Origin: Stenopsyche tienmushanensis
Lineage: Eukaryota; Arthropoda; Insecta; Trichoptera; Stenopsychidae
NCBI GenBank assembly: GCA_008973525.1
Contig: WACJ01000125.1
Span: forward strand, 1,116,001-1,180,000
Reading direction: 5' to 3'
DNA: 64,000 nt
Shown: piece after piece, positions 11,918 through 22,810 of the stretch
How the letters are laid out: each line of letters opens with the position of its first letter
How positions within the stretch are numbered: the stretch's first letter is position 1
Program-made: the position numbers and the translations under genes
Notes under the pieces: model-generated
Told to the model about the DNA's origin: nothing
Databases searched by the model: none
Seen by the model: the letters and a program-made list of their open reading frames with translations, nothing else

Positions 11918-12104
11918 AGGTGGCTTTTAGCGATCCCTTTTTTATGGTATCATTACCAACTATTTTTGACATGGTTTTTCATGGCATATATATGTTTTTA
12001 AAAATGTGGTTGCCAGCCACATCTCCTGTGGGATTCGAACCCGAGATGATCGGGTACGAGTCCAACCGCTTAACGCGGGACTACCTACAGGTACAAACTG
12101 CCAT
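11882..12104 (-). mobile_element. Full-length tRNA-derived SINE with TSD, family 1
   Basis: The element occupies 11891-12095 and reads on the minus strand. The tRNA-like head holds an A-box-like CGCGTTAAGCGGTTGGACTC and a B-box GGGTTCGAATCCC. A body of about 110 nt ends in GGGATCGCTAAAAGCCACCT followed by an A tail (28 T on the + strand, 11890-11917). The 9-nt AACTGCCAT flanks both sides (11882-11890 and 12096-12104). The intact TSD and long pure A tail argue for a fairly recent insertion. The spacing between boxes is shorter than in a functional tRNA, so it is not a tRNA gene. Confidence 0.85.
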
Positions 12105-12299
12105 GCATGCAAAAATCGATTGATTACAATAATTCATGTAGCCTAGTAGGCTGATATTTATATGCACAAAAATGATTTGTATAGAAACAAATGTAGGATA
12201 CAATTCAATTGCACTATCGAATTCAAGAATATGCAATTCTAGATAAAGTCATTTGGTGTATATTCTAGTGACTAAAAAGGTGTGAATGTCACGTGAGCA

Positions 12300-12720
12300 C
12301 TCAATATTTTCGATACGGGCGATCAATTAACCCGATTAATACCCACACTTGGGGTAAGTACTCTCCCTTTTTGAGCGGAGGCTTCACAGGTAACGCAATA
12401 TCAGCGATCCAATAACTTGTTAATTTTAAATGATTTATGAGGCAGGTTATGTGCTGGCTCACACAGGCGCCCCAGCAACGAAAGGCAATCATTAATCTAC
12501 CCCCCCGCGGTACCATAGTTTAATAAGTCGAGTGAAAAATTGGCACCGCCTCGGCACCTCTGAAATTACACACTTTTTACACTCAATGCTCTGCCGGCAC
12601 TCTGTCATATTAATACTGAACGAAAGCCTCCTCTATCCAACCTATAGACAATTTATTTTCGTCTCTGTGACTTCTAATTGGCCCTAAAAGCTGAAATATT
12701 GATCTTCTGACTATTCCATT
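12300..12720. promoter_or_regulatory. Candidate non-coding regulatory island
   Basis: GC-richer than its surroundings, with homeodomain-type cores close together (TCAATTAACC and CGATTAATACCC, 12324-12350). The frame at 12301-12516 (-) shows no domain. Confidence 0.3.
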
Positions 12721-13117
12721 TGGCGATAAAATAGCCATGAATTAGTTTATTTACTCATATATTTTAATCAACTGAAATCTACATGATAAATTCAGATATT
12801 CTCTATATTAACGCGTATAAATACCGCGCAAAAATATCTGAGTGTTTCATCACTTTAACTTTTTACACCCGAAAAACACATTAAACTTTACTTGTACTCG
12901 AATGTATTTATTTAATATATTTTATTTAAATATCATATTTCTATTAAGTATAAAAACAATAATTGTCGAATAGTTCAATCAGTAGCTCGAACAAATTACA
13001 TTAAAAAAACATTAACGTTTTAGAAGGCTAAAATCGCAAAATTGGGCCCCAATAGAAACAACGCCGATTCACGTTGGGCGACGAGAGTGTTAAATATAAT
13101 GCTTCACTATGCGCTAG
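12721..13117. other. AT-rich stretch, nothing recognised
   Basis: No frame, repeat or hairpin of note. Confidence 0.4.
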
Positions 13118-13217
13118 TTGTGGTCCTTACAGATAAGTGGATTTGTACGGATGATAAGTGGCGGACAAGCGAATATAGCATCTAAGACTATGATAATTTT
13201 CAATTAGCTCACTATTT
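13118..13217 (-). mobile_element. Partial copy of the TTAA MITE family
   Basis: Reverse complement of the left third of the complete MITE at 23660-23959. Shared words include GGATTTGTACGGATGATAAG (near 13140) and TTAGCTCACTA (13204-13214). The outer end is lost where an hAT-like end begins at about 13222. Confidence 0.7.
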
Positions 13218-13221
13218 AAAG

Positions 13222-13275
13222 CAGTGGTTCTCAACTGGTGCTTTGCGAGCTTATTGTATATGCACCGCGAAAAAA
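13222..13275 (+). mobile_element. hAT terminal fragment
   Basis: GCAGTGGTTCTCAACTGGTG followed by a TGCGAG and CACCGCGAAAAA pattern is the classic 5' end of hAT (Charlie-like) elements. It abuts the truncated MITE, so one probably inserted beside or into the other. No transposase lies next to it. Confidence 0.55.
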
Positions 13276-14219
13276 TTGTTAAAAACTGAAAAATAGTGAT
13301 TATTTTCTTTCCTTTACGAAGGAAAATAATCTTTATGTAGAAAATTATGATTGAATATTAATTCCATTTTCTACGTTTGATTCATCGTATTATGAATAAT
13401 TATGAAATAGAAAAATAGTCATATATCATCATGTCATTATAGATCACTATATTGTAAGAACGTCCAGAAATTTAATTGAGAAGCTATTTCCCATCCTTTA
13501 TATTCCTCCAGTATCAGGTTTTTGGAATTATTGAATATAAAGTCCTTTAAAAATCCATAAAAACAGGATTTCAAAAAGAATATGAAATGCACTCTAATAA
13601 TTTAAATATAAATATATATCATAGTGAATTTATGTATATTTGGTACATGATGTGACAAATTATAAATTAAACATCAATCTTGCTATTGATGAATTAATTG
13701 AATATAAGGCGCTATAAATTATGATTGGATGCTGTAATTATAATTCAGCGGCAGGTCCTCAATATTATAATCCAGTACCATCAAATCAGTTTATATTATG
13801 CTTTTGACTTTTGATGATTTCTGATAACAACATTGCAATCGATTGTCTTTAAGCAGATCTGTTTAAAGTTGATCTCGCAGCTTTTAAGTAAAATATGATA
13901 AACGGAATGAATGTAATTTTATTCAATTGTAATATAGTTTAAATTATATCCATCTATCTTCAAAATTAATCCATCATAATACCCTTGATAATATATTTGA
14001 CTTTGCAAGAACTTTGCAACGGAGAACTCTTGTTTGCCATAGAGTTCCGTCTTTGAAATCTTCGTCGCACAATTGCTGTTTCAATTATCATATCTATTAT
14101 CCTATTTGAATATCAATTGCATTATCCCAAAATTCTGTAGATCCGCTCATTTAGTTAATGAAGTTTTCAGATATAATAATACATTAAATGAAGTAATTTA
14201 ATAATGCAAACATTAGCAT
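13276..14219. other. AT-rich stretch, nothing recognised
   Basis: No coding frame, shared repeat or strong motif cluster. Confidence 0.4.
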
Positions 14220-14705
14220 GAAAATTTCCGCAACCACCAGTTTGGTGTGAAAGTCCACCTGGTCACCCTCTTTGCTCTTCTACGTAGCTTAATTAAATTC
14301 GGTTGTTCGCGATAAATTCAATCACGATTTTCCCATAAAGGGAGATTACAAAAACGGCGATAGTTACATAAAAGTTGTGCAGAAAAAGGTGAAACGATTA
14401 TTTTTAAGGGACGAAAGAGAAAATTTAATTTTAATAATCTCATATGCAGCATAAAAGCGCTTCGGCGAACAAGAGGAAGACTCGAGTGGACCAAAAATGA
14501 ATAAAAATAAACCGCAGCTGCTTATCTGCTCCGTTTTTTAAGGGTAGACAAAAATGCGCCATCGAGCAGAGGGTAGAAGACAGGGCAGGCCCAGCATTCG
14601 GATGGATAACACTGACAAAACTTTTTCCACGTTTGTTCTAACTCGAGACTTAGTCGCCATATGTACCGGAGCTTTCTACCCCGCACCACAACAATCTAGG
14701 GGTGG
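14220..14705. promoter_or_regulatory. Candidate island with an E-box/GATA composite
   Basis: A GC-richer non-coding stretch. CAGCTG (14515-14520) is followed at once by TTATCT (14522-14527, GATA in reverse), a close E-box-GATA composite. AATTAAATC and TAATTTTAATAATC cores lie on either side. The role is inferred from motifs only. Confidence 0.3.
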
Positions 14706-15344
14706 CAAACAGCAAGATCTAATAATTTAAATCTATAAAATTACTTTAATAATAAGAAAAAAAAATCATTAAATACATGCACTTATAGCTGCAATTGCTT
14801 CATAGTGTTATAATAATTTTATTGGTTATTAATTAATTAATGAAAACCAACTATTTGGATTAAGATCTAATACACCTAGAAGTGTATATGTAATTAGATT
14901 GGTAAAATCAAGCTTCATTACAAACATGGTAATTTCACCGGGAGAGCTTATGGTAAAGATCTACGCCGATGTGCATCTCAGAATTGTTCTAATACCCAAC
15001 TTGTGGTCATACTACCCTTGCAAAATCTAAATGGGGTCCTTTCTCTATGCAAGAATCAACCCTCATTGATCACAATGAGAACAAAGACAATTTTGTAAAT
15101 TTGTAGCGTCTCCAATTTTAAATATCTATGTTAAATAATGAATTAAATACTTTTGTTGCAGTCAATCTACTGGCAATTTTTTTTCTTAGGCATTATATTA
15201 ATATTAATTAACGCGGAAAGAAATGTCATTTTTTAGTTATTTGGAGAAAATATTTTTTTTAAATAAAAGCTGTACAATATTACTCAATTAAATAATTTTC
15301 ATTGTTATTTATAATTGCCTTCCATATTAAGGTAGCTTTTTAAT
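14706..15344. other. AT-rich stretch, nothing recognised
   Basis: No gene or repeat identified. Confidence 0.4.
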
Positions 15345-15975
15345 GCATATTTCTTAAAATTTGGCCGGTTTTCCAATAAAGTAAGAATCTGAAAGAAGTC
15401 TTGCATTATCATGTTGTAATATTATTTGGTTGTTAACTAGCACTGATCGCTTTTTGAGCATTTCTGCTTTGAATCTATCTAATTGTGCACATTATAGCTC
15501 TGCTGTGACAATTTGGCCAGGTTTTAATAATTTGTAGTGAATTACGCTAAAAAATCCCACTAAACACAAAGGAGGACCTTTTTCAAGGACAGTCGAGGGG
15601 TAGAAACAGGTAATTGATTTGAAGAAAGCCACTGTTTTTTCTTCTCAGGCTATTGTAGAGGACCCACCTCTCATCCCCAGTAACGATCCTTCTTAAAAAT
15701 GGATCGGTTTCATACTTGGACAATAGCGATGAACAAATAGGTTATCTGTTGTTCCAAGATCGTTGATTACAACTTGTGCGGTGCCCAAATTCCCTGTCTA
15801 TGTTTTTTCCTGAGTCTTTTCAAATGGTCTTTTACTGTCGACCAGGGACAGCCGGTGTCTAGCGATAATTCCTTATTTTAGAAGATCAGATTCTACCAGA
15901 GAATATAATACGTCATCATCGATTATTGATAAAGATCGCAAATGGGTCTCATCAATTTCTGGCTTGGACATTTTC
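15345..15975 (-). mobile_element. mariner transposase relic
   Basis: Minus-strand pieces in order: an N-terminal half with PEIDETHLRSLSIIDDD (15910-15965), then STVKDHLKRLRKKHRQGIWA (15780-15840), then VTGDERWVLYNS with the first catalytic Asp (about 15650-15690). After that come KKQWLSSNQ, a WDF block, and LQHDNAR with the second catalytic Asp (about 15400). Frame breaks and stops make it inactive, and the third catalytic block is missing. Confidence 0.85.
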
Positions 15976-16499
15976 ACTATGGCGAAAAAAGTATAAAAAT
16001 ATTTAAAAATGTAAAACAAACAACAGAGCTTCAAAATGACACCAACTTTGACGTATTTTCTCGACAGCAACCCGAGGCAAACTGACGGCAAAGGACGCAA
16101 CCAAAAAAATGACATTTCTTTCCGCTTTTTCAAATATTATTATAATGCACTTTTATTGAATAAAATAAAATGCTTTTTCAATCTAGATATATCTGCTAAT
16201 GAAGCAGTGACTGGATATGAAAAAGCGAGCGACTTACTCAGGTCATGATTTGGGCCATAAAAACCATCGAAGATCAATCTACATTCACTGATCTTGATTA
16301 AAAGAAGAACCTATAGTCATTGATATTAGCATTTGGTGGTTTTATTCTTAAAAAGCATATCAATCTGATTATTTCCTTCAACATGCGTCACATTTTATCC
16401 CAATTTTATAATGACCATGTAAGATATTTTAACACTAAGAAAGCTCATAGGGTTTGATTGCTCTCCGGAGATGTGTTAGTGGTATACCGTGTGATGGTT

Positions 16500-16850
16500 A
16501 ATCAAAACGGGCCTCTTTTTCTCAATTCATTTTGTATTCCTTCTAGTTGATTGCAATATTTTTCAGCTATAATTATTCCTTCGGATTTCAACAATTGAAA
16601 ATAAATTATACCATGAATGTGCCACTAAACAGACAATAGGACTTTAGTGGTTGTTTTTGCTACCTGCTGTGCTGATAGCCATTGCTTTTTGGGTCACTTA
16701 TCTTCGTAAATAACTCATTTCTCGTCTGCAGTCACCATGTATTTTAAGAACAGCGTTTTAGTTTGTTCGTCGAAGAAAGCTTCACACATGCGTATGTACG
16801 CCTACTAAAGAAAAATTGCGCGATTTAAAATTTCTAAACCATTTTTGGCA
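16500..16850 (-). mobile_element. Second mariner-like transposase relic
   Basis: The minus strand reads YMVTADEKWVIYED (first catalytic Asp), PKKQWLSAQQVAK, then IHGIIYFQLLKSEG and KYCNQLEGIQNELRKRGPF, the order of the mariner catalytic core. It differs in sequence from the relic at 15345-15975, so it is a separate family or insertion. No ends found. Confidence 0.75.
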
Positions 16851-17079
16851 TTATTAAACTAATAGAACTTCATCATAAATGGCACAGATGTTTTTAGTTG
16901 CCGTAGTCGCCAAATTTTTTAATGAAACTCGTACAGCATGAAACAGGGAAAAAATACCTTGCTCAAAACAAAGCCTTTCATTGTTAATAGGAATTGTTTT
17001 TGTAATTTTTTGCCTAAGACACATGCTTCAGCCGTTTACCAAACACCGACAAAAAATCAACACATGAAACACAACTGAC

Positions 17080-17700
17080 CATTGAAGTTACACATTAAAA
17101 AAACGCCCTTTTGTCTGGGTACCCGTTCAATTTGCGTAAATTTCGAATCCATTCGATTTTACAAAAATCGAACAATCGGTAGCAATTTGAAACGCAAATA
17201 AATGATTAAGGATGTTTAATTGATCAAAATTAATTACTAACGGGCTATCAAAAAACCATTAATATTGTCCGAACTTCAAACGGGATTATGGCCGTATTCA
17301 AATAATACAATAATTAATGTTCGCCCGGTTCGCCAACCTCCGGTTCACAATGCACGTTCGTAGTGTCTACATGTATGGTTTTGCAATAATCCCATGAAAT
17401 TCGGCATAGGATAATCCCAAGGATGCGGCTTGCTGCCCCGCACATAATACCCGGATAGAGGGCACTATAAAAAGTTGCTGCTGTTGCCAATGAAATCGTT
17501 TTAATGCGACTTTTCCGCCTCTATTATTTTTATAATCCAATACGGCAGGATTGTAAAGCGGATTGAATATCTTGTATCCGCATTCTGCCTTTACGAGATA
17601 TAACAGATTTTTTTTGTGTGTATTTCCACCTGATGTATGAGGATAAGGCTTACATTTGTATACGATGCGAAATATAGCAGAAATTCACCGGGAGAAATAG
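17080..17700. promoter_or_regulatory. Candidate regulatory island with three K50 homeodomain sites
   Basis: GC-richer stretch with no open frame. TAATCC cores lie in CGGGATTATGG (17281-17291), ATAATCCC (17386-17393) and ATAATCCCAAGGATG (17411-17425), the sites bound by Otd/Pitx-type homeodomains. Homeodomain TAATTAC/TTAATT words lie at 17218-17240. The sequence around the sites is balanced and CG-rich (17310-17470), unlike the flanks. Confidence 0.4.
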
Positions 17701-18570
17701 ACCGCCGTATAATTTTATTTTTCGATCCTTAGAGGGATTAAAATCATAAAAAATAATTTTCGGGAAATTTTAATTTTAATAACGCTCCATGTGTGCCTCT
17801 TTAGTTACATGTGTAGTCAATGCCGCTTGTATGCTCTCAGAAATGTTATGATGTGAGGACAGCAGATGTTACCAACGAGTTTCATTTTGGGACCGCATTA
17901 AAAGCTGCACCCCTTTCATGTCCCTTTATTTAATCCTATGAAACGATCCACCGCGATAAAGTCGTAAAGAATATACTACTAAGTAAAGTACGTGCAAGCG
18001 TTTCCATTTAAAAATATTTTCTACAAACTCATTAAATTATTTTTTTATATCGTACAAGTGACGCAGATTTTTTTTAAAAATTGTAATACAAAAAAAAAAC
18101 ATTTTATTCCGATGTTTAATCGTGTGTTTTTTAACTCTCTGTTTGCCGATTTGCTTTGATTTGCCATGCATTGAACGACACATTTTTTTCGAAAGGCCGC
18201 ATGTAATCAGTTTTGATTTCTTTTATATTCTTAAACTAAGAAGTGGAATTTTATAAAAGGAACAGAGTAAGAGAACGGATGTGTTTAACGAGTACCTTAT
18301 TGAAAAAAAAATCTAAGATATAATCATGTAGAAAAAATATATTTCAATTCAAAAAATGTACGCTCCAATTAATAGATGGATACAATATCGGGACTCGAAA
18401 TATACTATTGTATTTTTTGTATTCCGTTTTCATTTTATAGTGTTAACGAAGAAAGATACCTTCTCCTGTAGTCAGTGAGAATCTGCGAATATTTTTTTGT
18501 TTAACTTTCAAGCAAAATCGATTGATCGTTAGAGCTTTAGAGCTTTTAAGCGGACTTATTTTTACTATAA
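17701..18570. other. AT-rich stretch, nothing recognised
   Basis: No frame or repeat assigned. Confidence 0.4.
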
Positions 18571-18571
18571 G

Positions 18572-18705
18572 ATATATCAGGTCAGTCCAAAAGTTCGTGC
18601 GCATTTTTGAAAAAAAATTAAATAGTGTAAATAAAACACAATTTAACATTCTAATCAATGATATATTTTCCTCTACTATCTATAATTTCATCCCATCTAA
18701 AGGCG
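18572..18705 (-). mobile_element. mariner 3' end (C-terminus plus TIR)
   Basis: The minus strand reads FRWDEIIDSRGKYIID-stop, the usual mariner C-terminus, followed by an untranslated end finishing in the TIR-like word GGTCAGTCCAAAAGTTCGTGCG (+ strand, 18580-18601). The rest of the element is gone at the piggyBac-side junction. Confidence 0.75.
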
Positions 18706-18889
18706 GATTTTTAACACTAGATTTACCAGACCGGTAATTTTTACTGGTCGTGCCATTTCAATTCAAAATTCCTATTGCATGTAAAATTTACGTTTCGAAA
18801 TTATATTATGACATTTGTAGCTATAAGTTTTATGAATTTAATGTTATTTTATATATATTTGTAACAAATATATTTTTGTCATTAACACT

Positions 18890-19910
18890 TATACCAGTAC
18901 CAGTCAAAATGTTTGGTGCATGCTTCTATGAAGAAATACTATAATAATATGACATTGGGGCAGCTATAACAATTGATGGGTATTGCAATATTTTATCGGC
19001 ACAGGAGTATGATTTCGGGGAATTATGACACCGATGAAGTACTATTATCGAGAGTAGTGATGAGGAAATTCCTGAAAAAGGCAATATAGATCAGTCAAGC
19101 GAGAGTGATCGAAAAAATACTCGAAACATACATACGAGACGATGTGATTCCCACCCAGTTCTGAAGACGAAGGTGGAAATAACGTACCAAATCAGCAAAC
19201 TGAAATTGATTCAGACGGAACTATTTGGAAAATAATTGAAGAAGAAGGGTTTGTTGGTAGATTACCAGTTCAGAGTGTTTTTAAAGAGGTATACGGGCCA
19301 AGAGCACATGTTAAAAGAAACATTATGAAGGGGAATCTGAGTAGTGCGTTCTTATTACTGATTGACAACCATATTTTGGAACATGTACGAATTTGTACAT
19401 ATTTAGAAGCCTCTCGAATTTTGGGTAAAAACTGGACGATTACGCAAGCAAAATTGGAGGCGTTTCTTGCAGTATGTACGCAAGTACAAAGAAAATACTT
19501 TGAGGCTTCAATATTTGTGAAACAATAAGTGGGGACCATCATTTTCCTCCAGCATTAAGAGTAGACGTGATTTTACTGAGATTCTGTGACACATTCATTT
19601 CGACAAAAGAAATCAGAGGAGTCAACGGTTGCAAACAGACAAATGTCTCAGCAATTTGTGAGAAACTTATTGAATACGGTCAAAATTGCTTTAAACCGAG
19701 AGTTTATATTATCAGGGATGAGCAACTCTTTCCAACGAAAACCAGGCACCTGGCACGAAAATATACCGTGAAATCAGGTTTCAGAAGGTGGCCACTTTAT
19801 CTTTTTCAATATTTTAGATTTAGCCGGAATAAATTGCTGGACTTATCTGACTGACAGTCAATCCTTGAAAATGGACCCGACGAGTGGTCCGAAATATCGG
19901 ATAAGGTAAA
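18890..19910 (+). mobile_element. piggyBac transposase relic, internally deleted
   Basis: Acidic Ser/Glu-rich N-terminal pieces (19010-19230) are followed by PRAHVKRNIMKGNLSSAFLL and HILEHVRICTYLEASRILGK (19300-19430). Then come CDTFISTKE (19587-19613), QNCFKPRVYIIRDEQLFPTK (19680-19742) and ILDLAGINCW (19812-19842). The RDEQLFPTK block is the strongest piggyBac signature. The catalytic middle between this block and the domesticated-type C-terminus is deleted, and frames shift at least three times. The matching ends were not found. The TTAA MITE family in this window may derive from a related element. Confidence 0.85.
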
Positions 19911-20018
19911 AAATTCGTTTTTTAATTTTTTACCAAAAACCTTAACGCGATCGAACACCCGGCTATTTATTAATATTTTAATAATTTAAATATGACTCGC
20001 GTAAATCTGAAAAACTCT

Positions 20019-20042
20019 AATATATATATATATATATATATA
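20019..20042. repeat. (TA)n microsatellite
   Basis: About 12 TA units. Homology between microexon copies B and A begins immediately to its right (about 20045), so it marks the duplication breakpoint. Confidence 0.9.
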
Positions 20043-20265
20043 AATATGTATTCCTAAATTTTCAAAATTGCTGATGAAACAAATAGGAAGATTTTTTAAA
20101 ATAAAAATCAATTAAAAACCAATATGATAATGGACGTTAAATTTTGAATTTAGTCTAATTTTTTAAAATCGATTTAAAAATATAGATAATTTAAATTTAA
20201 TTAATTTAAACAGTAAATACATTCATTTGTTTAATAGTCATCAAATCAAATTAAACGAATCGACA

Positions 20266-21894
20266 ATGGACACTTCTAGATATTGTCGTTGTACCATTAA
20301 AAAATTGTCAAATACGTGTCAAATTTGTAAGTATTTGCTTAAATACATATTGTATTTGAGTGTTTTTGAATATATTTATGATGCATATTCATTTTTCGTT
20401 TATCATTGTTATAAAGGTCGGAGGAGATCATATCCACAGATAAATAAGAGATCTCGTACTAGTAAGTTTTTGCCTCAATATAGGATATATTAGAGTGTTT
20501 TTAAATATCAGGGTGTTCCATAAGTTTCTTTCGTTTTTATATTAAGAAAAAAAAAAACAATAATTTGTATTACATCAAAATTCATTGAATAATATATGAT
20601 CCATTCTGCCTTCTTGCTAAAATTTCTCAGGTTTGTTGGCAAAATATTGATTAAGGTACATTTTTATATCATTTTTTGAATTAAAATTTTTACCACATAA
20701 AGAATTTTTCAATGAAAGATATAAATAATAATCTGAAGGGACAATGTCCGAAGAGTATGGAGGATGAGGTGAAACATCCCAGTCAAATGATAATCATTTA
20801 TTTCTGACAAGCAAAGACACATGAGGCCTGGCGTTAACGCGATGAAAAACAACGCCTCGCCTGTTCGCTAATTCTGGCCGTTTTCTGGCAAATGCATCTT
20901 TTAGATTATCTAGTTGAAATTAATATTTTGTTGAATTGATCGTTTCACCTCGCTGAAGTAGCTCATAATAAACTACCTCTTTCCAGTCCCACCAAATGCA
21001 CAGCGAAACTTTTTTTGGATGTAGGCCAGGTTTAGCTACAGTTGAAGCTTCTGTATCCTTGGTCCAAGACCGTTTAAGTTGGATATTCTCATAGAGTATC
21101 CAACTTTAATCTCGAGTGACAAGTCTCTTCAAAGAAGATTGGCTATTATGTCGTTGGAGAAGATGATCGCACGTTGAAATATGCTGAAGATTATTTGAGT
21201 CAGTCAGTTCACGAGGAAGCCACAAATCTGAACGATTAATGTAGCCTAATTTTGTTAGGTGATTATAGACGGATGTTCGCGGAATTTGTTAGCTATTTTG
21301 CGAACAGTATATCGCAGGTGTTCTTCAACTATGGCTATGATTATATCTGTGTTCATTTGCGAAAGAAACTTATGGTAACCTAATATATTTAGGATGTATA
21401 TTAATTTTTGGTCTATCATTGTTATATAGTTCGGAAGAGACCACCTCCTAAGAAAAATGCAACATCTCACATTGGTAAGTCTGTGCCATAATATTGGATA
21501 TATTTGAGTGTTTTTAAATCTATTTATGATGCATATTAATTTTTCGTTTATCATTGTTATATAGTTCGGAAGAGACCACCTCCTAAGAAAAATGCAACAT
21601 CTCACATTGGTAAGTCTGTGCCATAATATTGGATATATTTGAGTGTTTTTTAATTTATTTTTGATGCATATTTTGTATTTTTTGTCTGAAAAAATAGCAC
21701 ACAAAATTTCAGGTGAAGAGTCATCCAACTGCTCCAACCCGACTAATCAAATTAAATTGGATAGTAATATTACTATTAAAGATGACGATCATGTATGTGA
21801 ATTTTCCAAATTAGATACATTTCTTTTAATATTTATAGAATCATATTGGAAAATGAAAGTAAAATTCACTGATATTATTTGTACCCATACTTAA
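20266..21894 (+). CDS. Microexon-array gene, copy B (130 aa)
   Basis: Unknown family. Five exons join into one open frame: 20266-20326 (61 nt, ATG), 20417-20461, 21430-21474 and 21565-21609 (each 45 nt, phase 1-1), and 21698-21894 (to TAA). Every donor reads GTAAGT and every acceptor ends in TATAAAG, ATATAG or AAATAG. Introns 1, 3 and 4 are 90, 90 and 88 nt. Intron 2 is long only because a mariner sits in it. The three 15-residue modules are basic: RRRSYPQINKRSRT once and RKRPPPKKNATSHI twice. The last exon has an acidic patch (KDDDHVCEF) and a hydrophobic helix (TFLLIFIESYW). The modelled start exon has no signal peptide. The 220 bp upstream match copy A, so promoter and gene were duplicated together. 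A missing upstream exon cannot be excluded. Confidence 0.75.
20508..21383 (-). mobile_element. Dead mariner inserted in intron 2 of copy B
   Basis: The 876-bp element has imperfect TIRs (CCATAAGTTTCTTTCG shared at both ends) and a TA duplication at 20506-20507 and 21384-21385. Removing it restores the usual short intron sequence. The minus strand reads TVRKIANKF near the right end, then SDLWLPREL, SWTKDTEAS, IWWDWKEVVYYELLQRGETI and NARPHVSLLVRNK. The second catalytic Asp is replaced (HRVNARPH for the usual HDNARPH). The third block reads PPYSSDIVPSDYYLY with its Asp kept. The N-terminal DNA-binding half is mostly deleted. Confidence 0.88.
21430..21699 (+). repeat. 135-bp tandem duplication of exon plus intron
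   Basis: Exon 21430-21474 and exon 21565-21609 are identical over all 45 nt. The introns after them match closely, including GTAAGTCTGTGCC and TTGGATATATTTGAGTG. The offset is exactly 135 bp (45 exon + 90 intron), so this module was duplicated recently with its splice sites. Confidence 0.9.
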
Positions 21895-21918
21895 CACTTC
21901 CTGTTTGTAAAACTTTTA

Positions 21919-21924
21919 AATAAA
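21919..21924 (+). terminator. Poly(A) signal of microexon copy B
   Basis: AATAAA 25 nt after the TAA stop of the last exon. Confidence 0.5.
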
Positions 21925-21999
21925 ATGTTTGTTATTATTTTTCTTTGATTATTGATTTAAAATAAGGTTATCTATAGACCTTAATTAACAAACAATATC

Positions 22000-22410
22000 G
22001 ATCATTCCGTATTAAATTTTGTTAGAGACATTGATATGTACCACTACACAAAGATGTATAAATCATCCTAATTAATTCTTTATTAAGAATAAAATTATCA
22101 GAGAGAAAATCAGAAATGCATTTATTTTTTACATATAGACTTTTCAATTAGCGTCCTTTCGTCAGTATTTTTAGTTGTTCCGAACCTGTTGTTTTATGAT
22201 ATTCGCGCGTAGACTCAAATTTTCGCCAGGGCTGGGAATTTTACTATTATTCGGGCATATACTTATATGTGATTTATGGCGATTCAGTTCCCCATTGATC
22301 GGCCCTGCACTCCACTAACTTTATAGTCCAGATTATAAGCTCCCAGCTTGAATGTGAATGGCGTGCAGTACGTGAAATCATTTAATTACTGAAAACGTTC
22401 AAGGTTTTTC
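22000..22410 (+). repeat. Duplicated flank, decayed copy (next to B)
   Basis: Matches 25030-25600 over most of its length. Shared words include TCGATCATTC, AGAGAAAATCAGAA, ACTTTTCAATTAGCGTCCTT, TTTTCGCCAGGGCTGGGA and ATTATTCGGGCATA. Where they differ this copy usually has T or A at CG or C/G positions of the other (TATGTGATTTATGGCG versus TACGTGATTTACGGCG), as expected for unconstrained decay. Confidence 0.85.
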
Positions 22411-22726
22411 GTTCTTCTTCACGTGCCTGTTCTACGTCTACGTTACTTCCAAGAACTCTATCCTGAGTTGATCGATTGCTGGTCAGAACAATGATCCGGT
22501 GCTAAGACCGCTTCACTGCTGGAGGTTCTTCAACCATGACGTCTTCCACATGACTCCGATGTAGTAATATCAGGTGCTGGAGATCACATCTTTGATTTCT
22601 CATGACATAGCCACAGTACTTCAATTAGCGCCTTTTTGTGGCGTTGTTTATTCATCAAAGTCAGCACATCGGCATTGGACCTTCGATCAGTCAGCACCCT
22701 TCTTTACGCCCATGTTTTGAACGCCT
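22411..22726. other. Balanced-GC stretch without a frame
   Basis: Possibly a continuation of the regulatory-looking flank. The frame at 22638-22844 runs into a transposon end and is not a gene. Confidence 0.3.
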
Positions 22727-22810
22727 AGACCAGCGGTATGTAAACAGGGGCCCGCGAAGCCCTTGCAGGGGGTCCGCGAAGAAATTTAAAAAAATGTTTT
22801 TGGAACTGGG
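22727..22810 (+). mobile_element. hAT-like terminal fragment
   Basis: GACCAGCGGTATGTAAACAGGGG, then CCCGCGAAG and GGGGGTCCGCGAAG, resemble the 5' end of Charlie-type hAT elements (CAGnGGT then GGGGTCCGCGA). No transposase follows. Confidence 0.5.

Noticed and set aside
12015..12090. Functional tRNA gene
   Set aside because: A and B boxes are too close, there is no acceptor pairing, and it sits at the head of a SINE with A tail and TSD.
21255..21737. 160-codon minus-strand frame
   Set aside because: It crosses the end of the mariner and runs antisense through the duplicated microexons. Its internal repeat is just the 135-bp duplication.
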